A stretch of DNA of 64,000 nucleotides from the NCBI RefSeq assembly GCF_900111315.1, contig NZ_FOGU01000010.1:103666-167665 (forward strand), given 5' to 3'. This stretch comes from Tranquillimonas rosea (GTDB lineage Bacteria > Pseudomonadota > Alphaproteobacteria > Rhodobacterales > Rhodobacteraceae). The notes beneath the pieces are model-generated. The model saw only the letters and a list, made by a program, of their open reading frames with translations, was not told where the DNA came from and did no database searches. A program made the position numbers and the translations under genes. This document shows, piece after piece, positions 55,826 through 64,000 of this stretch (position 1 is the first letter of the stretch; each line of letters begins with the position of its first letter).

Positions 55826-56683
55826 ATGGCCATCGAACTTCCGCCCTATGCCTCCACCGGTCAGAAGATCTGGCACTATGCCTATCTGGTGATCTGCGGT
55901 CTGATCTTCTTCTTCCTGATCGCGCCGATCATCACGATCATCCCGCTGAGCTTCAACGCCGAGAACTTCTTCACGTTCACGCCGGGGATGATCGCGCTCG
56001 ATCCCGAGGCCTACTCGCTCAAGCACTACCGCGACTTCTTCACCTCGGACGACTGGCAGCAGGCGCTTCGGAACTCGCTCCAGATCGCGCCGGTGGCGAC
56101 GCTGCTGGCGGTGGGGCTGGGCACGCTGGCGGCCGTCGGGCTGAGCCAGCCGCATGTGCCGGCGCGGCGCGCGATCATGGCGATCCTGATCTCGCCGATG
56201 ATCGTGCCGCTGATCATCTCGGCCGCGGGGATGTACTTCTTCTACAGCCGGATCGGTCTGCAGGGGACGTATGTCGGAGTCGTCCTGGCACACGCGGCCT
56301 TGGGGATCCCGTTCGTCATCATCACGGTGACGGCGACGCTGGTGGGTTTCGATCAGTCCCTTGTCCGGGCGTCGGCCAACCTGGGGGCGGGGCCGGTGCG
56401 GACCTTCTTCAAGATCCAGATGCCGCTGATCCTGCCCGGCGTTATCTCGGGCGGTCTCTTCGCCTTCATCACGTCCTTCGACGAGGTGGTCGTCGTCCTG
56501 TTCGTCGGCTCGGCGGGGCAGCAGACGCTGCCGTGGCAGATGTTCACCGGCCTGCGCGAGCAGATTTCGCCGACGATCCTGGCAGTCGCGACGATCCTCG
56601 TGACGATCTCGATCCTGCTTCTGACCACGGTCGAGCTGCTGCGGCGCCGGTCCGAGAAGTTGCGCGGCATGTCGCCCGGCTGA
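55826..56683 (+). CDS. potC: Polyamine-type ABC permease 2
   Basis: A 285-residue permease with six predicted helices and the usual length of PotC. Binding-protein-dependent transport motifs: FHDFF-like KHYRDFFTSDDWQQALRNS (about residues 65-83), the EAA loop ASANLGAGPVRTFFKIQMPLI (split, around 190-210) and SFDEVVVVLFV. It lacks the large insert of permease 1. It closes the operon and is followed by an intrinsic terminator. Confidence 0.88.
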   Translation: MAIELPPYASTGQKIWHYAYLVICGLIFFFLIAPIITIIPLSFNAENFFTFTPGMIALDPEAYSLKHYRDFFTSDDWQQALRNSLQIAPVATLLAVGLGTLAAVGLSQPHVPARRAIMAILISPMIVPLIISAAGMYFFYSRIGLQGTYVGVVLAHAALGIPFVIITVTATLVGFDQSLVRASANLGAGPVRTFFKIQMPLILPGVISGGLFAFITSFDEVVVVLFVGSAGQQTLPWQMFTGLREQISPTILAVATILVTISILLLTTVELLRRRSEKLRGMSPG

Positions 56684-56710
56684 CCACTGGCCTTGCCGAC
56701 CGGAAAACTT

Positions 56711-56741
56711 GGGGCGCTGCCGTCGGGCGGCGCCCCTTTTT
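56711..56741 (+). terminator. Intrinsic terminator of the polyamine operon
   Basis: GGGGCGCTGCC (56711-56721) pairs with GGCGGCGCCCC (56726-56736; one G-U pair) and is followed by five T residues. It also lies 6 bp from the stop of the convergent AEC gene. Confidence 0.88.
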
Positions 56742-56746
56742 CCTGA

Positions 56747-57676
56747 TCAGGGCAGGATCGACAGCCAGAGCCAGACGGTGAGGATCGATGCGCCTGTCCC
56801 CACGAGCACGCCGGAGGCCGCCACCCGCCGGGCGGCGCCGTACATGTTGGCGAAGATGTACGTGTTCACCCCCGGCGCCATGGCCGCGGTGATGACCGCC
56901 GCGCGCAGCGCATCGGTGCCGAGCCCGAAGCTGAGCCCCAGAAGGTAGGTGACGCCGGGATGCAGCAGCAGCGAGGCGGCGCAGACCCAGGCGATTGCGC
57001 GCAGGTCGCCCTCGGGACGGTAGCGCACGAGAACCCCGCCCAGCCCGAACAGCGCGGCGGGCAGGGCGGCCCGGATCATCAGGTCGAGCGCCGAGTTGAT
57101 CACGCCGGGGATCGCGATGCCCGAGAGGTTCACGACAAAGCCCAGGGCAATGCCGATGACCAGCGCGTTGTGGAACATCGCGTTCAGCACGCGCAGCGCC
57201 GTGTCCCGCGGACGGCCGCCGCGATTGCGGACGACCTCCATCACCGTCATCCCCAGCCCGTAGCAGAACGGCGCATGGATCGCGACGATGGCATAGTTGA
57301 AGCGCAGCGCCTCGGTGCCGAAGGCGCGCTCCGCGATCGGCAGGCCCAGCAGGACCGAGTTCGAGAACAGCCCGCAGAAGCCGAAGGCGACGGCATCCTT
57401 CCATGCGCGTCCGAAGACATAGCGCCCACCCAACAGCCCGAAGAGGAAGCCGGAGGTCGCGCCGACATAGAAGGCAGCAAGGAGCGACAGGTCGAATTCC
57501 TGGCCCAGGTCGATCTCGGCGATGGCGCGGAACAACAGGCAGGGGATGGCGAAGTTCTGGGTGAACTTCATCAGCCCGTCGGTATGCGCATCCGTGAACA
57601 GGCCGCGCCAGACCGCCACGTAGCCGAAGCCGATCACCAGGAAGACCGGCAGGATGACTTCGATCAGGGCCTGCAT
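56747..57676 (-). CDS. AEC family transporter
   Basis: A 309-residue membrane protein with about ten helices and the auxin efflux carrier (Mem_trans) pattern of PNY-type blocks: GLFSNSVLLGLPIAERAFG (about residues 103-121) and the second-half repeat with GVNTYIFANMYGAA (about 269-282). Family members export small organic acids or auxin-like compounds; the substrate here is unknown. It lies 21 bp after the MBL gene on the same strand and may be the last gene of that operon. Confidence 0.87.
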   Translation of the reverse strand: MQALIEVILPVFLVIGFGYVAVWRGLFTDAHTDGLMKFTQNFAIPCLLFRAIAEIDLGQEFDLSLLAAFYVGATSGFLFGLLGGRYVFGRAWKDAVAFGFCGLFSNSVLLGLPIAERAFGTEALRFNYAIVAIHAPFCYGLGMTVMEVVRNRGGRPRDTALRVLNAMFHNALVIGIALGFVVNLSGIAIPGVINSALDLMIRAALPAALFGLGGVLVRYRPEGDLRAIAWVCAASLLLHPGVTYLLGLSFGLGTDALRAAVITAAMAPGVNTYIFANMYGAARRVAASGVLVGTGASILTVWLWLSILP

Positions 57677-57697
57677 GGGACGGCGCGCGGCATCGGG

Positions 57698-58495
57698 TTA
57701 CTCACTATAGGTGATGACCATGCCGTCGTGGGCGGGGGTCACGTATTCGGGCGTCTCGTCCGCCACCGTCGCGTAGTCGAGGTCGATGTGCATGTTAGTC
57801 AGGACGGCGCGGCGCGGGGCGGCGCGCTCGATCCATTCGAGCGCCTGGTCGAGATGTGCGTGGGTCGGGTGGGGCGTCCGCCGCAGCGCGTCCAGCACCC
57901 AGCAGTCGAGGTCCTGCAGCTGCGGCCAGACATGCTCGGGGATTTCGGCCACGTCGGGCAGGTAGGCAAGATCGCCGATCCGGAAGCCGAGCGCATCGAT
58001 GGCGCCGTGGTTCACCTTGAACGGCTCCAGCGTGATCGACCCACCGGCGCCGCTGATCGTGACGTCGCCCTCGATCGTGTGCATCTCGAGGATGGGCGGA
58101 TAGGGGGAGCCCTCGGGCTGCATGAAGGCGTAGCCGAAGCGCGAATAGAGGTCGTTCTGCGTATCCCCGTCGGCCCAGACGTGCAGGCGCTCCTTGGTGT
58201 TGAAGACGATCATCCGCAGATCGTCGAGCCCGTGGACATGGTCGGCGTGCGAATGGGTGTAGACAACCGCGTCGAGCGTGCCGACCCCGACATCCAGCAG
58301 CTGGCTGCGCAGGTCGGGCGAGGTGTCGATCAGCACCCGCGTCGTGCCCTCGTCGCCCTCGCGCTCGACCAGCATCGAGCAGCGCCGGCGGGAGTTGCGC
58401 GGATCGTCGGGGTCGCAGTCGCCCCAGTTGTTGCCAAGCCTGGGCACGCCGCCGGACGAGCCGCAGCCCAGGATCGTGAATCGCAATTCTGCCAT
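57698..58495 (-). CDS. MBL-fold metallo-hydrolase, PhnP-like
   Basis: A 265-residue metallo-beta-lactamase fold enzyme. It begins with MAELRFTILGCGSSGGVPRLG and has the metal motif THSHADHVHGLDDLR (about residues 80-94), DTSPDLR before it, and NMHIDLDY near 234. This pattern fits the PhnP-type cyclic phosphodiesterase group, but no phn genes are here. Its start overlaps the tatD stop by one base, a coupling seen widely: holB-tatD-MBL is a conserved order in Alphaproteobacteria. Confidence 0.88.
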   Translation of the reverse strand: MAELRFTILGCGSSGGVPRLGNNWGDCDPDDPRNSRRRCSMLVEREGDEGTTRVLIDTSPDLRSQLLDVGVGTLDAVVYTHSHADHVHGLDDLRMIVFNTKERLHVWADGDTQNDLYSRFGYAFMQPEGSPYPPILEMHTIEGDVTISGAGGSITLEPFKVNHGAIDALGFRIGDLAYLPDVAEIPEHVWPQLQDLDCWVLDALRRTPHPTHAHLDQALEWIERAAPRRAVLTNMHIDLDYATVADETPEYVTPAHDGMVITYSE

Positions 58496-59298
58496 CAGGC
58501 CGCCTTGGCCCAGGCGGCGGCCTTCCAGAAGAGACGCTCGAAATTGGCCTCGGTCGCCTTGGCGAAATCGGCATAGTCCAGCCCGAAGACCTCGGCCCCG
58601 ACCCGCGCGGTATGGGCGGTATAGGCCGGCTCGTTCCGCTTGCCCCGGTGCGGCGGCGGCGCGAGATAGGGGCTGTCCGTCTCCACGAGGATGCGTTCGA
58701 GCGGCGCGGCGGCGAAGATCGCGCGCAGGTCCTTCGACTTGGGGAAGGCCGAGATGCCCGACATCGACAGGTAGAAGCCGAGGTCCAGCGCGGTTTCCGC
58801 CAGCGCGGCCCCCGACGAAAAGCAGTGCATCACGCAGGAATAGGCGCCGGCGCGGTATTCCTCGCTGAGGATGCGGGCCATGTCCTCGTCGGCGTCGCGG
58901 GCATGGATGATCAGCGGCAGCCCGGTCCGGCGCGCGGCCTCGATGTGCAGGCGGAGGCTTTCGCGCTGCACCTCGGCGCTTTCGGCGGTGTAGTGATAGT
59001 CCAGCCCGCTTTCGCCGATGCCGACGAATTTCGGGTGCCGGGCGAGGGCGACCAGTTCGTCGACGGTCGCCATCGGCTCGTCCGCGGCGCTCATCGGGTG
59101 GGTGCCGGCGGCCCAGAATACCGGCGCGTGCGCCTCGGCCAGGGCCTGCACCTGCGGCGCGTTGCGCAGCTTGGTGCAGATGGTGACCATCCGGGCGACG
59201 CCCGCCTCGCGCGCGCGGTCGATGACGGCCTGACGCTCGTCATCGAAGTCCGGAAAATCGAGGTGGCAATGGCTGTCGGTGATCTGCGGGTGCGTCAT
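58495..59298 (-). CDS. tatD: TatD-family metal-dependent deoxyribonuclease
   Basis: A 267-residue TIM-barrel hydrolase that acts as a DNase on damaged or apoptotic-like DNA in other organisms. Metal ligands are visible as DSHCHLDF (about residues 8-15), GESGLDYHYT (Glu/His block, about 98-107), IIHARDADED (about 132-141), VMHCFSSG (about 157-164) and LVETDSPYLAPPPHRG (about 204-219). The upstream holB stop is 9 bp away and its own stop overlaps the MBL start. Confidence 0.93.
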   Translation of the reverse strand: MTHPQITDSHCHLDFPDFDDERQAVIDRAREAGVARMVTICTKLRNAPQVQALAEAHAPVFWAAGTHPMSAADEPMATVDELVALARHPKFVGIGESGLDYHYTAESAEVQRESLRLHIEAARRTGLPLIIHARDADEDMARILSEEYRAGAYSCVMHCFSSGAALAETALDLGFYLSMSGISAFPKSKDLRAIFAAAPLERILVETDSPYLAPPPHRGKRNEPAYTAHTARVGAEVFGLDYADFAKATEANFERLFWKAAAWAKAA

Positions 59299-59307
59299 GG
59301 AGCCTGC

Positions 59308-60444
59308 CTAAGCGTGCGCGGCGAGCCTGCCCGCCGTGTCGTTCATCTTGAGCACCATATCTAAGACCAGCGCCGAAGGGTCAAGGTTGACCGCCCGCCC
59401 GTGCTGCGCTCGCGCGCTGAGCGATTGCTGCAGGTCGGCCCAGTGCCGGGCGCTGACATGGTCCGGAGACAGCCGCGCCAGCAGCGCCGCCTCGCCCGGA
59501 ACGGCCTCGGCCGTGGGGGGCAGGCCGGCGCCCGCCCGCGCCAGCCGCGCCAGCAGGCGGTCGGCGAGGCGGAGATAGACGTTGAACCGCTCTTCCTTGC
59601 CCCGGCCTGCCATGCTGTCGGCCAGCCGGATCGCCGCCGCGCGGTCCATCCGCGGCGCATCCTGCAACAGCCCCACGAGACCGGCGTAGATGTCGGGCCC
59701 GCCCAGGTGCAGAAGCCGCAGCGCCTCGCCCACCGATCCGCCGCTGAGCTCGGCCAGCGCGGCCGGGTCCTCGGGCGTCTCGCCGGCCTGCTCCAGCGCC
59801 CGCGCCATGTCCGGCGGCGTGAGCGGCGTGCAGCGCAGTTCGCGACAGCGCGAGCGGATCGTCGGCAGAAGCCGCGCGGGCGCGTGGGCCACCAGAAGCA
59901 GCGTCGTCCGCGCGGGCGGTTCCTCGAGCAGCTTGAGGATCGCGTTCGCGGCGCTGACGTTCATTTCGTCGGCGGCATCGACGATGACGACGCGCCGCCC
60001 GCCCTCGGCCGACGACATCGACAGGAACCCCTTGAGCCGCCGCGCCTCGTCCACGGTGATCTGAGTTCGCAGCCGCTTGGCCTTGTCGTCCCAGGCGCGG
60101 CGCAACAGGAACAGGCCCGGCGCTGACAGGGCACGGGTCTGCCGGGCCGCGGGGTGATCGTCGGGCAGGTCCAGGGTGTCGGGTGTCTCGGGCGCCCCGA
60201 AAAGACCGGACCCGGCACCGGGGGCCGGCTGCGACAGGAGGAACCGGGCGATCTTCCAGGCAAGCGTCGCCTTGCCCACCCCGCGCGGGCCGGTGATCAG
60301 CCAGGCGTGATGCAGGCGGTCCGCGCCGAACGCGTCGAGGAACGCCCTCTCGGCCGGTTCCTGCCCGATAAGGTCGCGTGTTTCTCGGGGATGCGGGGCG
60401 TCCGGGGCGCGGTCGGGTTCCGGGCGGTCGTCGTCCTCGCTCAT
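59308..60444 (-). CDS. holB: DNA polymerase III subunit delta'
   Basis: Clamp-loader subunit (378 residues) of the replicative polymerase. It has the AAA+ fold with a Walker A-like GPRGVGKATLAWKIARFLL (about residues 52-70), the delta' conserved VIVDAADEMNVSAANAILKLLEEPP block (split; about 147-170) and TTLLLVAH sensor region. The usual zinc-cysteine motif of E. coli delta' is absent, which is normal in this lineage. ATGA overlap of 4 bp with tmk. Confidence 0.92.
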   Translation of the reverse strand: MSEDDDRPEPDRAPDAPHPRETRDLIGQEPAERAFLDAFGADRLHHAWLITGPRGVGKATLAWKIARFLLSQPAPGAGSGLFGAPETPDTLDLPDDHPAARQTRALSAPGLFLLRRAWDDKAKRLRTQITVDEARRLKGFLSMSSAEGGRRVVIVDAADEMNVSAANAILKLLEEPPARTTLLLVAHAPARLLPTIRSRCRELRCTPLTPPDMARALEQAGETPEDPAALAELSGGSVGEALRLLHLGGPDIYAGLVGLLQDAPRMDRAAAIRLADSMAGRGKEERFNVYLRLADRLLARLARAGAGLPPTAEAVPGEAALLARLSPDHVSARHWADLQQSLSARAQHGRAVNLDPSALVLDMVLKMNDTAGRLAAHA

Positions 60445-61067
60445 GCCATCACCTCGGCCAGCGCCGTGGCGCAGTCGCTTGCCACGGCGTCCTCGCTCCG
60501 GGCGCCGTCGATCAGGCGGAACCGTTGGGGCGCCGCCGCGGCGAGGTCCAGGAAGCCCTGGCGCATCTGGGTCTGCAACGCCTCGCCGAATCCCTCGAAC
60601 CGCGCTTCGGGGCCGTGACGGGCCAGCGCCCGCTTCAGCCCTTCCGCCGGCTCCATGTCGATCAGCAGGGTCAGGTCGGGCTCGACGCCGATCATCAGGT
60701 CGTGCAGGGCATCGACCTTGGCGCGTAGGTCGCTGCCGCGCAGACCCTGGTAGAGACGCGTGCTGTCGGCGAAGCGGTCGCAGATAACGATCTTGCCCTC
60801 GGCCAGCGCAGGGCGGATCACACGCTCGAGATGGTCGCGGCGCGCTGCGGTGAAAAGCAGGATCTCGGTCTCGGGCGACCAGCGGTCCGGGTCGCCCTGC
60901 AGCAGCAGCGCCCGGATCTCCTCGGCGCCCGGGCTTCCGCCCGGCTCGCGCGTCAGCACCACGTTGCGCCCCTCGGCCCGAAGCGTTTCTGCCAGCCGCC
61001 GCGCTTGGGTGGACTTGCCCGAGCCGTCGATCCCCTCGAAACTGACGAAGAGGCCGCGCGCCGTCAC
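60441..61067 (-). CDS. tmk: Thymidylate kinase
   Basis: Phosphorylates dTMP to dTDP. The 208-residue protein has the P-loop FVSFEGIDGSGKSTQARRLA (about residues 7-26), the DRF motif in VICDRFADSTRLYQGLRG (about 96-113) and the LTREPGGSPGAEEIR block. It starts with GTG at 61067, overlapping the dacF-like stop by 4 bp (GTGA); the open frame upstream is antisense-like shadow coding. Its stop overlaps holB by 4 bp. Confidence 0.95.
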   Translation of the reverse strand: MTARGLFVSFEGIDGSGKSTQARRLAETLRAEGRNVVLTREPGGSPGAEEIRALLLQGDPDRWSPETEILLFTAARRDHLERVIRPALAEGKIVICDRFADSTRLYQGLRGSDLRAKVDALHDLMIGVEPDLTLLIDMEPAEGLKRALARHGPEARFEGFGEALQTQMRQGFLDLAAAAPQRFRLIDGARSEDAVASDCATALAEVMA

Positions 61068-62227
61068 TGCAGCGGCTGCGCCTCGACGCCCCACCGCCGC
61101 ATCAGGACACCCGCCGCCGTCTTGAGTCGCGGCACGAAGCCGCCGCGTGGGACCGCCTCGGCCGTGGTCAGCGGCACGCGTGTCTCGGGGAGCCCTTCGA
61201 GCGTGATCACAAGTTCGCCGATCTTCTGCCCCGCGGCGAGCGGCGCCTCGATCGGGCTGTCGAACACGGCGCGCGCGGTGATGTCGTCCTGCTTCGTCGC
61301 GGGGACCAGCATCGAGACATTCTCGGAGACGACCAGTTCGACCTCGTTGGTGTTGCCGAGCCAGACATCGGCGGTCGCGACACGCTGCCCTTCCTCGGCA
61401 ACGGTCTTTTCGACGAACTGGCGGAAGGCCCAGTTGACGATGCGCTCGGATTCCTGCGCCCGCGCGCCGGCGCTGTCGAGCCCGGAGAGCACGAACACCA
61501 CGCGGCGGTCCCCCTGCGCGGCCGATCCGACGAGGCCGTAGCCGGCCTCCTGCGTGTGCCCGGTCTTGAGCCCGTCGGCGCCGATGCCGAGGCCCAGCAG
61601 CGGATTGCGGTTGAACCGGTTCTGCGGCGCCCGGCCATCGAAGCCGAACTCCTTCTGCGCGAAGTAGCCATAGAGCTCGGGGAATTCGGTGACCAGTCGG
61701 GCGGCGACCGTCGCGAGATCCTCCATGCTCATCCGATGCTCGGGGTCGGGCCAGCCGCTCGCGTTGGCGAAGTGGGAATCGTCGAGCCCGATATCCTCGG
61801 CCCGTTCGTTCATCAGGTCGGCGAAGGCGTCCTCGGTTCCGGCAAGGCCCTCGGCCACCACCACGCAAGCGTCGTTGCCGGACTGCACGATGATGCCCTG
61901 GATCAACTGCTCGACCGTGGGGCGGTCCCGCTCGTCGAGATACATGGTCGACCCGCCCATCGAGGCCGCGTGGCTGGAGACGCCGAACCGGGTGTCCATC
62001 GTCACGCGGCCGTCATGCAGTGCTTCGAACAGCATGTTCAGCGTCATCAGCTTCGACATCGAGGCCGGAGGCAGGGGTTCGTTCGCGTTCTTGGCCAGAA
62101 GCTCGGTGCCCGTCGTCATGTCGTAGACATACGCGGCGCGCGCCGTCGTCTCGAAGGCCTGGGCCGGCAGCGCGGTGAGCGCGGCCATCGCGATGGCGGC
62201 GAGGGCGGCCGTGATGCGGTGGGTCAT
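61064..62227 (-). CDS. D-alanyl-D-alanine carboxypeptidase (penicillin-binding protein 5/6 type)
   Basis: Periplasmic serine peptidase that trims the terminal D-Ala of peptidoglycan stems. The 387-residue protein has a signal peptide (MTHRITAALAAIAMAALTALPAQA), the SxxK motif S56-M-S-K59, SGN at 116-118 and KTG at 221-223, then a C-terminal PBP5-like domain (about 275-375). The C-terminal amphipathic membrane anchor is weak. The gene is second in the operon, 27 bp after the SPOR lipoprotein. Confidence 0.93.
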   Translation of the reverse strand: MTHRITAALAAIAMAALTALPAQAFETTARAAYVYDMTTGTELLAKNANEPLPPASMSKLMTLNMLFEALHDGRVTMDTRFGVSSHAASMGGSTMYLDERDRPTVEQLIQGIIVQSGNDACVVVAEGLAGTEDAFADLMNERAEDIGLDDSHFANASGWPDPEHRMSMEDLATVAARLVTEFPELYGYFAQKEFGFDGRAPQNRFNRNPLLGLGIGADGLKTGHTQEAGYGLVGSAAQGDRRVVFVLSGLDSAGARAQESERIVNWAFRQFVEKTVAEEGQRVATADVWLGNTNEVELVVSENVSMLVPATKQDDITARAVFDSPIEAPLAAGQKIGELVITLEGLPETRVPLTTAEAVPRGGFVPRLKTAAGVLMRRWGVEAQPLQ

Positions 62228-62254
62228 TGCGTCTCCGGTATTCGGTCTGGGCGG

Positions 62255-63121
62255 TCAGCTTGACACGTAGTACGCATCTGAAAAGCCCAGCTCTTTCACT
62301 TTGTCGAGAATGTCGGCCCGTTCGCTTTCGCTCGCGGTCGGACCCACGGTGACGCGCCAGAATGTCCGGCCCTGGCTCGTCTGCTTCTTGATCGTAGGCA
62401 CGATCCCGGTCCGGCGCAGCGATGTGGCCGTGTTGTCGGCATTCTGCTCGACGCTGAAGATGCCGATCTGGATGTAGGGCCGGTCGAGCGGGCTCCCGGC
62501 GGCGCTCGGCGCCGGGGTCGCCTCCGGGGCTGGCGCCGCCGGTTCGGCTGCCGCGGGCGCGGGGTCAGGTGCCTGCGCGGCCTCCGGCGCGTCCAGGGCC
62601 GCGGTTTCGACAGCCTCGGGCGCCGGCAGCGACGGCCCCTCCGCGCCAGTCGCGGCCTCGGCCGTCTCTTCGCCGCTCTCCTCGCGACGCAGGGCGGTCA
62701 CGTTGACCTGCACGGGCTGGCCGGCCAGCACGCCGAGCGCCTCGGCGGCGTCGGACGACAGCTGGAGCCGCGGTCCCGGCGTCTCGCGCTCGCGCTTGAA
62801 GAGGGCGCCGATGACGAACTGGTCGTTGGTCTCGTTGCGGATGATGACGCGTTCGGGATCGGTGACATCAGGATGGGCGACCCAGACACCGCCGAGCGAC
62901 GGGCGCCCGTCCCACAGGGCCGGCTCGGTCACCTGGAACGCGTCGGGCGCCTCGACATCACGCTCGACGAGGCGAGTCGAGCGCGTCACCTCGTCGGCCG
63001 ATCCGCCCCCCTCGCTCTTACCGCCGCCGAGAAAGCCCGGCAGATCGGCCCCGCCGCAGGCGGATAGGGCAACGAGCGCACCGATGGCGATCAACGTCAC
63101 TCGTGCCGGATACCGTGCCAT
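62255..63121 (-). CDS. SPOR-domain lipoprotein
   Basis: A 288-residue predicted lipoprotein with lipobox ALSAC (Cys at about residue 22), a middle part with a conserved-looking VIIRNETNDQFVIGALFKRE (about 93-112), a Pro/Ala/Glu-rich linker (about 150-210) and a C-terminal SPOR domain (about 212-288) with YIQIGIFSVEQNADNTATSL. SPOR domains bind denuded glycan strands at division septa. Paired with a D,D-carboxypeptidase, it probably works in septal wall processing. The 232-bp region upstream (63122-63353) shows no clear promoter hexamers and no other feature before the tRNA. Confidence 0.8.
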   Translation of the reverse strand: MARYPARVTLIAIGALVALSACGGADLPGFLGGGKSEGGGSADEVTRSTRLVERDVEAPDAFQVTEPALWDGRPSLGGVWVAHPDVTDPERVIIRNETNDQFVIGALFKRERETPGPRLQLSSDAAEALGVLAGQPVQVNVTALRREESGEETAEAATGAEGPSLPAPEAVETAALDAPEAAQAPDPAPAAAEPAAPAPEATPAPSAAGSPLDRPYIQIGIFSVEQNADNTATSLRRTGIVPTIKKQTSQGRTFWRVTVGPTASESERADILDKVKELGFSDAYYVSS

Positions 63122-63353
63122 CGTCTCGCCCCCATGCCGGCGCGGTCGTCCCCGCGCGTCTCGTTGCCGGTCCGGTTGTTTCCGGTCCGTTTTGCTCGCC
63201 GTCGTCGGGGCCTTCGTCCGGGGCCTCCGCGCGTCGCGCTTAGTCTAGCGGGGCCGTTCCACCAAGGAAAGACCGCCCGCACGCGGGCGCAGCGATCCGC
63301 CATGCGGACCGCCTTCCAGAATCAGGCGGACCCGGCTATCGGACTCCGGCCGC

Positions 63354-63443
63354 GGGGGAGTGGCAGAGCGGTCGAATGCTCCGGTCTTGAAAACCGGCGT
63401 GCGTGAAAGCGCACCGTGGGTTCGAATCCCACCTCCTCCGCCA
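63354..63443 (+). tRNA. tRNA-Ser (UGA)
   Basis: A 90-nt cloverleaf with encoded CCA. Acceptor GGGGGAG pairs with CTCCTCC (one G-U pair); anticodon stem CCGGT/ACCGG with loop CTTGAAA gives anticodon TGA; the long variable arm and T loop TTCGAAT are typical for serine. It reads UCA (and UCG weakly). It borders lower-GC DNA carrying an integrase remnant, and is a plausible attachment site. Confidence 0.95.
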
Positions 63444-63594
63444 CCTCGCGATCTCATTCAGCTCCACCCATCGATCGTGGTTGCCGTATTGAATTGATTT
63501 GGCTGAATAAATCGTGGCGGAGCCCTGATTTCAGTTATTCTCAATCGCGCCAATTTACGCTCGCTGTGTGGTATGGATCGTGGTGCGATGCCGC
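63444..63594. other. Lower-GC stretch after tRNA-Ser
   Basis: This 151-bp stretch is visibly AT-richer than the chromosome on the left and has no credible gene, hairpin or repeat. The change in composition immediately after the tRNA 3' end supports an integration boundary. Confidence 0.5.
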
Positions 63595-63903
63595 ATGGCT
63601 CTGTCAGGCAAACTCACGAAGAAGCTGGTCGAGAATCTCGGGTCCGGGCGTCATGGCGACGGCAACGAGCTTCACCCGGTTGTCGATCCTTCCGGGGCGC
63701 GGCGGTGGATCAGGCGGGTTGTCTTTACGGGCAGAAAAACAGGAAGGGTGGGCCGCTTCGGACCGATTTCGCTCGCCTCGCGAGTTCATCCAAGCTCAAA
63801 CCGCAACGGCCTGAGTGTCCGGCGAAACGAGGGCAAGACCAGCGGAAAAGCACTACGCCAAGATGTCCTAATCCCGCAGCAGCGAAATCATGGAGGCGCT
63901 TAG
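63595..63903 (+). pseudogene. Truncated tyrosine integrase, N-terminal (arm-binding, DUF4102-like) part
   Basis: The reading frame starts MALSGKLTKKLVENLGSGRH and continues DGNELHPVVDPSGARRWI, matching the start of phage/island integrases (usually LT..AV..L..G...DG.GL.L.V.PSG.R.W). The match fades after GRFGPISLASR (about residue 62) and the frame stops at residue 102, whereas intact integrases are ~400 residues. No catalytic Arg/His/Tyr domain follows. It lies directly after tRNA-Ser in the usual orientation, so it is read as the relic of an element integrated in that tRNA. Confidence 0.6.
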
Positions 63904-64000
63904 CTCCGATCAGGTGTTCACCGAAGAGGAAAACGAGATGATCATCGACTTCTACCAACACCGCTTCCCGCGCGGCACTCAGGAATACCTGACCGCAAAA
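63890..64000 (+). CDS. Unidentified protein, N-terminal part (cut by window edge)
   Basis: A 37-codon open frame runs off the right edge, beginning MEALSSDQVFTEEENEMIID, with codon choice like a real gene (mostly C/G in third positions) despite the lower-GC surroundings. It overlaps the end of the integrase remnant by 14 bp. I do not recognise the family; the start is uncertain because no good ribosome site precedes it, and a later ATG at 63938 is possible. Confidence 0.4.
   Translation, partial: MEALSSDQVFTEEENEMIIDFYQHRFPRGTQEYLTAK

Noticed and set aside
63416..63814. 132-codon open frame starting in the tRNA-Ser
   Set aside because: It begins within the tRNA T-arm and reads through non-coding DNA; the integrase-like frame overlaps it with recognisable residues.

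Overview
The window is a 64 kb piece of a GC-rich alphaproteobacterial chromosome, almost certainly from the Rhodobacterales (Rhodobacter/Roseobacter group). The evidence is the gene content and order (hflK-hflC-DUF2065-degP; glyQ-small membrane protein-glyS-PPDK-like; a ferredoxin VI type [2Fe-2S] protein; FolE2 in place of FolE; aa3-type ctaD), an exact match to the alphaproteobacterial LexA box, and a SAM-II riboswitch. The genus cannot be named from sequence alone. Most of the window is dense, single-copy core genome with short operons, many 1-4 bp stop/start overlaps and several convergent genes that overlap at their ends.

Layout. 1-6.1 kb: end of rpiA, gor, then hflK-hflC-DUF2065-degP (redox and membrane or periplasmic protein quality control), closed by a strong terminator. 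6.1-8.3 kb: a peptidoglycan-binding lipoprotein and, upstream of it on the minus strand, a stand-alone copy of only the C-terminal OB-fold of the error-prone polymerase DnaE2 with a consensus LexA box touching its start codon; then a ferredoxin and an FG-GAP protein. 8.3-16.1 kb: purD, xseA, an orphan NuoE-NuoF-type (formate dehydrogenase beta-like) fusion, ftsY, an MgtC-family protein and yciB. 16.1-23.2 kb: a hydrolase, SAM-II-controlled metZ, folE2, trkH and an RTX-like secreted protein. 23.2-32.7 kb: a predicted pseudo-protease with peptidoglycan-binding repeats, glyQ/glyS, a divergent PPDK-like protein and a cell wall hydrolase. 32.8-41.8 kb: folB-folP-glmM, a DMT exporter, ilvC with two divergent tandem Lrp-type regulators, a UbiH-like monooxygenase, a HAD nucleotidase and a GntR regulator. 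41.8-51.1 kb: a GT2 glycosyltransferase, carA, yqeY-like, DUF2244, ctaD, lipB, a peptidoglycan-binding protein, tRNA-Leu(GAG) and gph. 51.3-56.7 kb: a complete polyamine-type ABC transporter operon. 56.7-63.1 kb: an AEC transporter and a minus-strand operon running SPOR lipoprotein, D,D-carboxypeptidase, tmk, holB, tatD, MBL hydrolase. 63.35 kb to the end: tRNA-Ser(UGA) followed by lower-GC DNA with a decayed integrase, the probable edge of an integrated element.

The most noteworthy things are (i) the SOS-box-linked orphan DnaE2 OB-fold protein, (ii) a family of five dispersed double-hairpin elements, each placed against the stop codon of a gene at a convergent junction and probably acting as terminators, (iii) a trypsin-like domain in which all three catalytic residues appear to be replaced, (iv) a SAM-II aptamer followed directly by an intrinsic terminator, (v) a PotB-type permease with a very large extra periplasmic loop, and (vi) the tRNA-Ser/integrase remnant boundary. 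No CRISPR array, insertion sequence, rRNA operon or recognised defence system was seen.
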